Below, piece by piece: positions 48,985-61,630 of a DNA stretch of 64,000 nt. How positions within the stretch are numbered: the first letter of the stretch is position 1; each line of letters starts with the position of its first letter. The notes beneath the pieces are model-generated. The model was not told where the DNA came from and did no database searches. It was given only the letters and a program-made list of their open reading frames with translations. This DNA is from Sipunculus nudus (taxonomy: Eukaryota; Annelida; Sipuncula; Golfingiida; Sipunculidae): NCBI GenBank assembly GCA_026874595.1, contig CM049313.1, forward strand, positions 65,230,159 through 65,294,158, in the 5' to 3' direction. Both the position numbers and the translations under genes were made by a program.

Positions 48985-50237
48985 AACTTGGGACCCATGG
49001 GTCTCAACACAGTCCTGTGTCCTTAACCAATGACCTTTTGACCAAAAATATGAGAACTTTACTATCCTTGAACATGCAGCATTTAGATTATTGTAACAAT
49101 CTTTAAAAAGCAGAATTATCATCATAACTAATTTGTGAATGGATGGGCCCTGTGACCTTGACCTTTGACCCTATGACACCAAAATCAAATAAAATATTCC
49201 CCTATTGGCAGGTGAGCATTATCTTGAGGATGGAAGGTTTGTGAAAAGTTTGAAATGCATACACATTCATTTTAAAGAAATGGTCTTGTAACCTTGACCT
49301 TTGAACCAAAAAATCGACAGGTTCTTTCTTCAGTGGTGAGCCATATATAAGTTAAGTTTGAAACCATAATGTCAAACTAAAATGGAGTTATCATCTGAAA
49401 ACTAATTTTTGAACAGATGGCCACTGTGACCTTGACCTTTGACCTATTGTTCCCAAATTCATTTATGGTCTCCCCATACTGGCTAGTCAGCTAAATGCAC
49501 AAGATAGAAAGTTTGGGATGAAAAGCTTGGCTTAAAATGCAGCCATAATCTTTTTAAATAAGGAAGTCCTGTGACCTCATGACTCAAAAACCAGACAACT
49601 TCTGGCTTTAGTGGTGGGCCATATATAAGTCAAGTTTAAAATCCATGTGTCAATCCAACCTGCAGTTATCATCTGAAAACAATTTGTGTGGATGGATAAA
49701 TAGACAGACAGACAAACAGACAGACAGAGAGACCAGGTGATTACTATAGGGCATCCACTTGTGATCAATAAACACACACGGTTTTGGGACACTAGATGTA
49801 ATCACAGCTGAGAAACTGACATGATTGTTGTTATTTTATAGTAAAACAATTAGAAAATTTTTGGTTAAAATAAAAAAAATACAGGTGGCGCCACCACTTT
49901 TCAGAAACTGACAAAACTAGTCATGGTCAATATTCAAGGCTAGATTCATGACAAACCATGCATTAATTATCAAGATATTACAGGTTTTGTATCAAATATT
50001 TTATTATTCTGGGGGGGGGGGTACTTTCAAGCCCCATAGCTTGAAGGATCCATGCCACAGTGACCTAATTTCAAGTTTCCAAGGAGTTTTTTATTGACCT
50101 CCCTGGATGATCACTTAAATATTTCTAGGTCCAGCAGTTACGATTTGTGCCCTGCTAACGGACACCCAGACGCCCTGACGGAGGACGGACAAAGCGCCAT
50201 TCCCATTCCTCAGTTGACTTACAGTCAGCTGAGCTAA
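48985..50237 (-). mobile_element. Terminal-hairpin repeat, longest inverted copy
   Basis: Reads on the minus strand from hairpin AGCTCAGCTGACTGTAAGTC (50,237 inward), through GGTGGCGCCACC at 49,884–49,895, to a ~180-bp unit array with TGACCTTGACCTTTGACC at 49,153 and 49,427. It ends near GACCCATGGGTC at about 48,993. It combines the middle part seen in short copies with the array seen in the 2.4-kb copy, so it is close to the full structure of the family. Confidence 0.65.
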
Positions 50238-50239
50238 AA

Positions 50240-51510
50240 AACTTTCAGAAGGGTTGGCACCACTGGAATGACACTCTAGATACAGCTATCATAATTCAAC
50301 ACACATTACTAAACTCCATGTTGTTGAGTATCAGTATTAATGGGAATTTCATGATTTGTATGAATTTTTACTCAAATTACTAGCATAATTGATGAAAAGG
50401 AACAATCACAGCATTACTAAATTTATTCAACTCTTTAAAAACATTCATGTTCAATATGCAAACAAAGTTTCATGAGAATATATTAACACATATTTTGGAA
50501 AATGAGATGAATGAGACTGCATTAAAAATAGCAAAATAAAAAAAGGCATACAAAACATAACCAGTCTATATAGACTGATAAATTTCTCTTTAATCAATAC
50601 ACTTGCAACATTGTAGGGTTATACAGTTATTCAGTATGGATAATCTGACACAGTTGATATATTTTGGTAGTTTGGAATGTATGAAAAATATGAAAAATGT
50701 TCAAAAATATAGGTGGCACCAACAGCCTCATTCACCTGATCCCTTACGAAAATGGAAAGTACTCACATATATGTGCCTTATATGCCCCTTATAAGGGCCT
50801 TATATGTCCCTTATATTTCCCATATAAGTGCTGTGTATGTGAGTTATATGTATATTGCAGCTATATGTTTAGTCAGGCATTGTTATATATGAGTTATAAG
50901 GGAGTTGTATGTTTGTTATATGTCAGATATAAGGGAGTTGCACATGAGGCCATTCTGTACATTTCATTTATATGTGACTTGTATGGGAGATATAAGGGAG
51001 TTGAACGTGAAGGGGTTCTGTATATGTCAGTTATATGTCAGTTATAAGTTTATATACTGTGAGCTTACTGTTCTATAAGATAGGACTTAGACATTTTCCA
51101 TGGGAATACAAATGCTGCAGAAACTTCTAAGTCCCAGCTCCATTATGGTTTTAAGAAAATGAATTATAATTGAATAATAAATACTGAAGAAGTATGTTAA
51201 AATGGGTATCAAAATAACCAGCTTCCTCAGAACTTTATGTATATTAGAAAAATAATACTATAAATAATTTTTTGTTTCATCTGACTTATTCATTAAGAAG
51301 TGTAAAATATAGTAATCATGCATGCAGTAAAACATCATTTACACAAAACACAATACAAAAAATAATTTGACTATATTTCACATTGGTTATAATTTGTGCC
51401 CTTGATAATTATAAGAAAAAATAATTCTTTTGGAATGTAGTGTATATACAAGTACATTAGCATCTAATTGCAATTGATAACTACTTCATAAATACAGAAC
51501 AAAGGGTACT
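50240..51510. other. Non-coding end of the right-only block
   Basis: No recognised gene. 50,757–51,047 is a cryptic repeat of TTATATG, TTATAAGGGAGTT and similar words. It keeps a 116-aa frame open with a recurring LY-x3-YKG pattern, probably repeat-driven. Confidence 0.5.
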
Positions 51511-51920
51511 GAAATGTAAAGCTAATTCTCTGGGTATATAGCAGATATTCTAGGATGTATTGTGAAGATATTGAGATAAATATTATCGTAAGGGTATATA
51601 TAAGCTACTAAGGACGCTTCGGGTTATGTATTCAGGGCAAACATGGTGATGCTTGTCGTTTTCATTGTCTTAATAAAGTGGTCGTGAATAATGATGTTAA
51701 ACGTGTGATATATTTCCTGTTCCCAACATTGTTTTATATATCTTTAGCATGCAGAAGGTGTATTAATATCAATACAGAGTTCACCAAGTAGGCATAGTCA
51801 GGCGGGATTATTGTTTTCAATTGTTCATGTTCTATATGTGTGTCCCAGTGAGAAAGGTGTAAGGTTCTGTTGTATTAGGTGTCCTTGTAACCTACATGTT
51901 TGTTTCTTTCTTCTGAGACT
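51511..51920 (+). repeat. 410-bp direct repeat, distal copy
   Basis: Second copy of 46,137–46,546. It leads directly into the 34-bp minisatellite, as expected from the left arm. Confidence 0.9.
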
Positions 51921-52535
51921 CACCTAAATGTTTGTTTTTTTAACCCGAGATTTGTCACCTAAATAATTGTTTCTTTGACCTGGGTCTTTTGACCTTAATG
52001 TGTGTTTCCTTAATCTGAGACTTATCACCTGATGTTTGTTTCTTAAATCTAAGACTTATCACCTGATGTTCGTTTCTTTAACCTGGGACTTATCACCTGA
52101 TGTTTGTTTATTTAACCTTGCACTTCTCACCTGATGTTTGATTCTTTAACCTTGGACTTCTCACCTGATGTTTGATTCTTTAATCTAAGACTTCTCACCT
52201 GATGTTTGTTACTTTAACCTGGGACTTATTACCTGATGTTTGTTTCTTTAACCTGGGACTGATCACCTGATGTTTATTTCTTTAACCTGTGACTTATCAC
52301 CTGATGTTTGTTTCTTTAACCTGTGACTTATCACCTGATGTTTGTTTCTTTAACATGGGACTATCACCTGATGGTTATTTCTTTAACCAGGGACTTATCA
52401 CCTGATGGTTTTTTCTTTAATCAGAGACGTGTCACCAAAATGTTTTTTCTTTTATCTAGGTCCATACACCTTACTGTTTGTTTATTTAATCTGAGACTTG
52501 TCACCTAACTGGTGGTTGCTTAAATCTGAGACAAA
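51916..52535 (-). repeat. 34-bp minisatellite, about 18 units, right arm
   Basis: Inverse of the array at 28,517–29,593, with roughly 14 fewer units. Flanking sequence on both sides matches the left arm. Confidence 0.9.
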
Positions 52536-52869
52536 AGTGGCAGCTTCAGTTCGTAAATCCTATAGTTGTCCAATCTGATACAATGGATAATAAATTGGAA
52601 CTCAAGTTCATGAGTCATATGTTTTACCCACGATCATAATATGGAAATATCTATTTCTACCATCATATTAATCATCAGGTTCAATCATTATTATATATCT
52701 AACAATCTTGCATAAAAAATTTAAAAAAATTGCTTGCCTAAAGGCAGCACAATGCAAAGTGTACGAGTATTCAAATGTTCCTCACCTTAATTCACAGTTA
52801 AAAGTATATGTGTGAAAAAAAAAACAGATTTTATTACCAATTTGGGCTTCTTTATGACCAAATATAAGT

Positions 52870-53755
52870 TTGTACCAGCACGACACTTCCAAAAGGAGTT
52901 TACCTGAGTGATCAAGTGCCAAGGAATAAACAGATGCCGACAGACTGACAGAAGCAGCCTGATATAGCCTACTCAAATAATCGTAAACGGAATTGTTGGG
53001 TTCGACATGAACTGTACAAATACGGAAAAGGGATTTTAGATGGAAGCACAATTTTCTGTGTACATGATCATTGAATCAGATCGAGTATAATCTCTCCAAT
53101 ATTTTGTAGGAAAATCTCCAAAGATGAAACATATTCAGTCACAGACCTATTTCAGAATGAAGCTGATAAAACTAGCTTAAGGTTCTCTTGTGTTTTTACA
53201 ACAAGTTTTACCAAAATATTACTGAAATCTGCCCAGCAAACTAAGACAAATGAATAATACTCCTTAAATTGCAGTTTATACTTGTAAATAGCGACGAAAA
53301 TGTATGAATAAATATGAACCTGGCCAAACATATGCAAGAGAGCAGCAAGCTTAAATAATCGTTACATATAACCTACACATACTCATTCCTTAAGAACAGG
53401 TGAAACATGTGACCTTCTGTAATAACCTTAGATTTATTGTGCCGGGCCAGATGATATCTCCTTTTAACTGCATTATAGCATAGGCCTGTTTAGCGTTGGC
53501 CTGCACCACCCTCGACGATTTGACAAAATGTACAAAGAACTTGTTTAAATGTTTGAACTCATTTAATGGGCATTTCTTCTGCATGACATGTATATCATAT
53601 GATCACTCTTTTGATTTTACTCATTTAGCATATACGCTACATTAGTTAAGGCAAACTTACGCTGAGGGTGGTCTTAAAATGAAAACGAGCTTTGAAAATG
53701 CCCTCCAGGACAGCCTGTTTTGTGACGCTTATGGAATAGCTGTTTGACTTTGCAC
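52870..53755 (+). pseudogene. NNMT-like exon 2–3 relic, right arm
   Basis: Exon 2 remnant at about 52,870–53,000 (GTACCAGCACGACACTTCC, then TTTACCTGAGTGATCA) and exon 3 remnant at about 53,440–53,755 (GCCTGCACCACCCTCGACG, then a GACGCTTATGGAATAGC end). Multiple stops and frameshifts. Inverse partner of 24,915–25,802. Confidence 0.7.
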
Positions 53756-54499
53756 CTAAACTTGCAATGCTTGCTGAATTATCCAAATTATCTACTTGTT
53801 TTTGTTTCAATTACTTTTTTACAATATGTTTATAGGAAAAATCGAATTCTAGATCATTAAGAAGAGGAAAAAGATCAGCCTGATTTTTGTTGTCTTGATA
53901 GAGAATACGGGATAGCTTTTGCTCATAAATATAGTGTCTTAATTATCTCATTAAATCATCGGTTTACATATATGTACATGCATATGTAACTGGTTAACTT
54001 TCTTGAGAATTGAAATTTTCAACAATAGTGTCAGAGTGCCGTTACATGTTGAATCATGGACCGCTAAGAGGCTCTATGACCATGCAAATATTTCCATCAT
54101 TTATGGCAACGCCTAATGGCCTGTAAATTGACACTATACCTGACTATTCGTTAGCTTTACTTGGCGTAACTTTCTAGAACACCTTCCATTATGTTTTACC
54201 TCAGCATATTGGTAAATCTCTCTGTATGTTTATTAAAGTTTTGACCGCCTTAAAACAAGAATGGCTCGCACGGGTTACAGGCGGCAGTCAAGTTGTATGC
54301 CATGCACAAAATGACTCGTTGCTATAGAGCGGATTTTTAGTGCACATGTGACGGCTCTGTTTATTCATCACTCTTAACCTCATGTTAAAATTAGCTGTTG
54401 TTTACCCACAGGGTGGGTGAACTATCCAGTACAATACCGGGTATGCCTCGTTTCAGAACTCAAGTAAGATTTACCAGCCGAATATAAATGCCTCTTGAG

Positions 54500-56140
54500 T
54501 CGTGTTTTCACTGCTCCTGGGAACAATTTTTTATGTTTTATCTTTACTCGTCCTGGGTTGAGACCCTCCTTTTTCCTTAATCCTTGGAGACCGTTGGTGT
54601 CTGTGTTAGCAGATGGTCCCTCTGAAAAAACGAAACAACAGGAAAACAAGGTATATATTGGAATGAGACTGACATCAGCTGTAATGTTAGATCATAATAT
54701 ATACCCAACGCCTTTATATATATATATATATGATCATAAAAAAAAACTTTGATTACCCTCCGACGACTGCGAGTCATCCCTCCACCCTTGAGGAAACATT
54801 AACCCAACTGCTCATGGACACAAAGGCATATATTAAGGGTAAAATATATTAATTATAGATTTTTCCGATTTTGAAATAGGTCAAGAGACATAATTAATAT
54901 CCTGTGATGCCTATATCATTCTTGAATAGTTGCTTTTTCTTTAAATTTAAGAACATAAATGCTGAAATATATTTTTAACCATTTTTTTTAGTGCAACCAT
55001 AATGATTTGTTCCGTGTGTGTGTACGAATTCATGTGTATGACAGGGAGACATGAAGAGAAAGAAAGTCCGGGATTAAATTAATTTAATTATTTCTCATTT
55101 TTGCTTTCTCTTATTACACGAAAAAGGCATTTTCAATGTATTTCATACAAGTGATATTGAATAAATTGAGATCAGGAATAATCCAGGAATAATTAATCAG
55201 ACAACTCATTCATTTTAGGTCATCATTGTGTACCGTTCTTAAGGTTTAAAAACACTTATTTATAAACTTCATCGGAAAGTTGAATCGTCATATTACAAAA
55301 CATACCAATGCCAATTGCTTGGTGTCGACCCCTTAACACGAAAAACTCAACAGGCTTGAGAATTTTGTCCAAAGTAAACTTTCTACGACACAAGTTTAAA
55401 ATTAACTCCTGCTAACACGACACTTCGACAGGTACAGACTTCAGTAAGTATAGTGAAGAATTACTATTTGTACATAAAGAACACATGGCATGTCACAGTC
55501 ACAGTTTAGTGGCGCTGGTGCGACGGTCAGTGCGCTAGAACTGTTTGCGATCAATAACATTTGCAGCAGTTTTCCTCGACAAGAGTCCTGGCCAAAGTCT
55601 CTAACACCAGGGTACGCTTCGTCCATCCAGAAGTGACTGTTACTGGTCAAGAGCGGCAGACAGATGTAAAATGAATAACGCCTTTTATAGCTTGTTAAGA
55701 AGCGGAATTGAAGGGGGTTTCTGGACATCCCTCCCCTTTTTATTTAGGCATCGCAACCATTTTAAACGGTTACTGCTCAATGTTTCCGGACTGCCAATCC
55801 CTTTTACGGGACCTTGGGACCTGTTTTCAGGTTTCTGTTTAGTCTTCTTTGGTTGGACCCCCCCCCCTTCCTTAATCCTGGATCCGTTCCTGGTGTTGGT
55901 CTAAACGGATGCTCCCTCTGAAAAAAATATAAAAAAAACGGGATGACAAAGTGTAAATTGGGATGAGACTGGCATCGGTGGTAACGTCATATAAAATATT
56001 TAAACAACACGTTCATCACCTTTATCTCTGAGTTTCAGGGGCGTCAATAGGGGGTTGAAGGTATAAATTCCCCACCATTTTTAGCAATAGGGGATAGTAA
56101 ATGGTCAAGTCCCACCCCAACTCTTTTTTTTTCAGATAAT
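54500..56140 (-). repeat. Poly-G/GGATCC-bearing repeat, right arm
   Basis: Partner of 20,487–21,960. It has one full unit plus the first ~120 bp of the second unit; the other ~1 kb is missing. Ends in CCCCCCCCC and GGATCCG at about 55,859–55,886. Confidence 0.65.
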
Positions 56141-56759
56141 AATATTAATATATCTCAAAGAGGAAAATATTGACTATTAGAATTATAGGTTTTGCTTCCA
56201 TTTTTGAATTTACTGTGTAATATATCTAAGCCTTGTTTAGATTTAACATAAATGCCGTAAACATAATATTTTATTTTAAAATTAATTGTGGTATGTTTGA
56301 AATGTGTCAGAAACACATTATATGTATATGTATGTATATGATTATTTTAAAAAAATCTCTCCTTTGATTACCTTCCCACAACTGTGAGTCATCCCCGCCA
56401 CTGCTGAAGTGTCATCTATACTTCACGGACATAGGCATATTTTGTGGATGGAACAGGGCTTATATATTTTTTTAGATCGTTGATATACCTGATACATAAA
56501 GGTAGAAAGTATAAGAGGGTAGAAAATATTTCTACACTACCAGCGGCAGGTACTGGAAAACAAGACAATCGATATATGCCATTTAATCATAAAATGTGGT
56601 TCCTCAGATCCCAATCGATATATGCCATTTAATCATAAAATGTGGTTCCTCAGATCCCTGCACCACTGTAACGATACATTTACACAATTCGAGGACAATA
56701 TGATGCTAATATATATCAACCAACGTGTTAAAACCCACTAGTACTGGAGGAAGTTATAT

Positions 56760-57990
56760 AGCTTTAATTAGGTTTTTTTTTTCTAGTGTGTGTTTCATAT
56801 TATTTTCATTGTGGAAAAAGAGAGAGAGTGAGACAGACTGCCAGGCAGATAGAGACGGAGAAACATACAGAGAGTGAGAGAGAGAAAGAGAAAGAAAGGG
56901 AGAGATTGCTGTCCTACAATGTCAAACTGCATGCGTTATCTTATAATTTCTTTTTACCAAGCATAAGCAAAACAATTATAATTACATACGAGGTTACGAC
57001 TTCTTATTATAATGAGGTTTATATTCGGTTGGTCCTGGCTAGATTTTTACCCTCCTATGAATCACCTGCCGTTCCAATTAGGCACAGTGTAAAAGGCAGT
57101 TTGTTACTCTGGGCTAATCGGCATACTATCAAGTCCTTGGCAGCTGAGCTTTCAACAGACATTGATTCCCCGAGCCGCTATGGTGCCCATTTCATGAAAA
57201 TTGAAGAACCTGAAAATGGTCGGGTCGAAATTACAAGTACATATCAAATCCAAGGAGCAAAATGTAAACTATAAACTTAACACGTGCCACAGAAACGGAC
57301 CGTTTTACATGGCTTTACCTGGTTTGTTAATTTATCGATGTCCCCAGTACAATGCTAAGCGTTTGGTCTTGATCTTCGTCTGGGAAATTTACAGGATAAC
57401 ACAGCAGTACTAATACAAGTCTAAAGCCAGCATCACACGGGGTTGCCTTTTTCTTTTTTTTTTTTTTAAACTTTTAATACGCGGTGGTACGCTACCGTTC
57501 TCTAATATTTACTGCGGCACACGCATACAACGGAAAGAATCGTACCATATCGTGTCCACTTCACGTGCACTGTGATCTAGAAATACGATTCGTACACAGG
57601 TTTTGAACACGCCGAAAAAACTCTACGATTTCTTACTTTTAACGAACTGCTATGATTGACAAACGCCTAGTCATTCATTCCTAACTAGAAATTTGCAGGG
57701 CATCACTGAACGTTATAGAATACTGGCACTAAGCACAAGGTTATTACCGACATATACCACTGTCCAAAAAAATCCTGGATCCAGAGGGTGAACCAGGTTA
57801 TCCCCGACCCTTATCAATGATTCTTTGTATCATAGCCGAGCTATCCTGAAACTTTCCACGAAATCCTTTAAAGAACTGTTAAAGTCATGTTGTTAACAAA
57901 CAGAAAAACAAACAAACAGACAAACAAGCTAGACGACCATAGGTCGAGCGCTTGCCGGAGGTTGAAAGAAAAATAGTCCAAGGTCAAATA
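56760..57990 (-). repeat. Dispersed repeat R3, right-arm copy
   Basis: Inverse of 18,590–19,690, including the GA/CT microsatellite at about 56,816–56,905. A 162-aa frame through it is the counterpart of the 199-aa left-arm frame, and its end is frameshifted relative to that, so no gene is called. Confidence 0.65.
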
Positions 57991-58188
57991 ATTTTTTTAT
58001 TATGAAGAATGGTCAGGAGACTGAAATGAGCAAGTGTTTATGTGTGCGACTATTTATAAATAAATTGTGAAAAGAATCAGACATTGAGGCGTGTTTGTAG
58101 CCTAGTTTCAGATGCAGCAAGGAAAATTATAAAATCATTTATAGCTTTTGAGATATGACACAATAATGATGTATTGCAGTGTCCTCTG

Positions 58189-58784
58189 TGCAGCGACCCC
58201 TGGAGGTCAAATATCAAAATGAAAAATTTTGTTTTTGAGATATCACTGTAATACATCAAATAAATCAGTTTAAAAATGATTGCTGCAAAATTGAGGCATG
58301 AGAGCGTCATTAAGTGAGATATAGGAAAAAGCTCCTGCAGCGCCCCCTGGTGGCCATTTTGCAAAAACTTGAAATATAATCTTGTAACATAACTGAACTC
58401 TCCGTGAAGCAAAAAACTACACTCCTCTAGCCTAAGAAAATGGCAAATTTGCCAAAGATCAGGTAAAAATGCAAAAAAAAAACATTACTTAAAATAGGTC
58501 ATCATGTTAACTCCAGATTAAGGTCAAGTGTACCAAGGAATTATCGTTTTGATTTTAGTTTATGGTTCTGTACAAACAAATATTTTATAGTTTTGAAGCT
58601 TTAAGACAAAAATTATACTTTAACCTGTATTAGCTGCAGCGCCCTCTGGAGGCTCTTTCCAAAAAAATTAAAAAAAACTGGTTTAAAGATATTTCTATTT
58701 AACATTCTGATCACTTCAAAATTTGGGCCTCTAGGCCATCTTCAATGAAATTCGAAAAAAGTCGTACAGCATCCCCTGGTGGCC
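58189..58784 (-). promoter_or_regulatory. Cluster of four CTCF-consensus-like motifs, right arm
   Basis: Minus-strand counterparts of the left cluster at 58,189, 58,337, 58,635 and 58,766. The strongest, GGCCACCAGGGGGCGCTGC read from 58,355 to 58,337, is unchanged between arms. Two others carry single changes. The motifs point toward the palindrome centre, as do the left ones, so the pair is convergent. Confidence 0.45.
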
Positions 58785-59329
58785 ATTTTTAAAAACCTCA
58801 AGACAACCGAACAATACTGATTAAGCTCTACATATTGCAAAAAACTAGACCTCGCTTAAAACTTAAAAAATGATAAAGTGACAAAAAAAATTAAACATTT
58901 GAAATTCAAGAGTTCCCCAAAATATGTGTCACTATGGTAACCTCAGAATGAGACGGTTTTGCCCCAAGAGGAGAGTGCATTTGGTGACGAAAAATATGAG
59001 CTATAGTTTATGCTGCTACTACCATTCTTGACAGAGTTAGAAAGAAGAAAAATATAAGGGGTGTCTTCTTTTCTCGTCGATTATATACTAACTGTATAGA
59101 TTTTAAAGCATTTAGTTCAAAATTGTGGCCCGTAGGGTCTGGACAAATAAACAAACAAACAGACAGACATAGGGAACTGACAAACATACTTGCCGAAATC
59201 CCAGACAAACACAAGCAAAAATTATCTTCCTATTGTGGCCTAATATGTGTGTGAAGAGAGTGACACCTTTTAGAAAGAGAGAGGCGAACTTATATTTTAT
59301 CATAAAAAAATAAGGAAGTCTATTTAAAA

Positions 59330-60965
59330 GCGTCACAAAATGATATCACAAATGGGTCATTTTTTATAATAACAGGATCATCATATTCCTGCATATTCGC
59401 GGTATGCCAATCTTCTAATATGGTACGCTGATGTTTAGATATCGTTGACAATACTGATTATATCTTGAATTCATCTAACTGTGTTATTCTCCTTCATCTA
59501 AAGTGTTCCAAGATTTTAATGACCCATCAATATTTTTTTTAAGTCATGAATGTAATGAATCCCTGCCGCTAACATTTTTAGTTTAAGTAAGATGCTTTGT
59601 TGACATTAAATATTTTTTATTCCCCAATGTTTGCCATAATACTTCAAATTAAGATGTAGGGTAGCAATCAAAAAGCCCATGAATACATGCATGATTTATT
59701 AAACTTTGCAGGAATAGAAGACCCTGTGTTTATCAATATTAGATTGTATAAATGCTACTCCACCAATATTACGTAAATAATCTGTCACCAGTTTCACCAA
59801 AGGTTTGTCTTTATCAGTAATTAATCGTTTTATCCATAACACACGTCAGGCTATCAACATTGATTCTACTTCTGGAACGTTAAGATATATTTCATAGGTC
59901 CCATTAGATTTATATTTAGCTTTAGGCCTTTTATCCTTCCATATAAATAGGTTTAACATACTTTATACTTCAGCAATAAAGCCTTTTCGAGGATCACACA
60001 TATTATAGTAGATAAAACGAGTGATCGATCTTTTCAAACCCTGTCATACACTATCAGTGTACTAGTATTCCATACATTTAAAGTATTATTTTTTTTATTG
60101 TTGTAAATTTATTGCTCCACAGCAATATCTGAATCATAAACAAAGTATATACAAAAGATTCTTATATCATTTACAGTCAAATCTAACTATCTACATTCTA
60201 TGGGTTTATCCTGTCTGCTTCTATCTTGGCCTAACCAACCTGCCTCAGATTTATCATAATTAACTTTTAAAGAGCAATAAATACTCTGTAAACATGTTGA
60301 TTTATTTGAAAAATTCCTTAACTGAATTTTTACCACACATAAAAAAAGTTGTGTCATCTGCAAACATACACATTTCAAATTCTGTGTCAAGGACTTTTAT
60401 TCATATGACATTATTATTTAAACGAATCTAATGTTCCAATATTTCAACAACATTTAAAAACAAATCACATATAATGAGGTCATCTTGTCGTGTACCCCGT
60501 TCTATTAAAAAATACCGTGTGGTAACTATATTATTGATAACTATACTTTCCAACTTGGTTTACATTGTTTTACCAATAACATAAAATTTTCTCCAAATCC
60601 GAACCTTTTTCAGAACACTTAAAATAAATACATTATCTACTGAATTGATGGCTCCTTCAAAATCTGATGCAAACATAACACCTGGTACAATCCTCTGCTT
60701 AAAATAACACAACATATCATCGATTAAACTGGCAGGATCACCAATAAAACCATCTTTTATAAATTCACTTTGTTCTTGCCAAATTATCCCTCGTAATATC
60801 TTCTTCAGCCTTTTAAGCCAAACTCGCCAGTATTTTACTATCTATATTGATAAAACTTATCAGGCGCCATGACAAAATTGATCTAGAGTCTTTCCCTGGT
60901 TTTTCTAATAAAGTAATGATTTCTGGTTTTTGTTTCAGTAAAATTTGATTCATACATGCTACTAA
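59330..60965 (-). mobile_element. Decayed LINE (L1/Tx1-like) fragment, right arm
   Basis: Inverse partner of 15,640–17,235. The FADD and RGTRQGD codons are readable on the minus strand at about 60,360 and 60,490, with independent small indels. Dead element. Confidence 0.75.
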
Positions 60966-61630
60966 GTCTTTTCCAATATTTTGGAAAAAATAGATATAAA
61001 ATTACATACTTAGACCATCATTTTCAGGTGATTAGATGGATGGCATAGACCTAACAGAATTTAATGTCTCAGCCAGGGTCACTGGCATCACACATGGAAG
61101 AATGTTCTTTTGTTAGAGTTGGGACTACAACCTTACTTAAATAATTTTAACATTGTTCTGTTGTAACAGTATATATCCTTGTAATATATTGAATATAAAA
61201 TGTTCTTATTTTATTTAGAATGTCACTTTGGGAGGTTGACAGAAAACTCTTTACATAAATAAACACATTGAGTTACAACAGTTATTCTTGAATAATATTT
61301 ATCAATTAGACTTTGGGGCTACTTGATTTATATACTATAGAATTATTTCCACTCTTTTATTAGACATATAATGACGTACAATGGAATCATATATTATCCC
61401 ACAAATTATATAGTTTCTGAGAAAATTTAGACCTGAAGTGTTTCATATTCCTAGCAACATTTCTTTACTAATATATCTGGTTTAGGTAAATGGCAGTAAT
61501 ACTGACTTGTATTTGTAAATAAAGACCTATGAACATGGTATTAACATTATGTGTATTGATTCATGTTATTCAGAACCATGTCACATTTAAATATCAAAAA
61601 TATCAACCTCGCAGGTTTAAACTTTTACAG

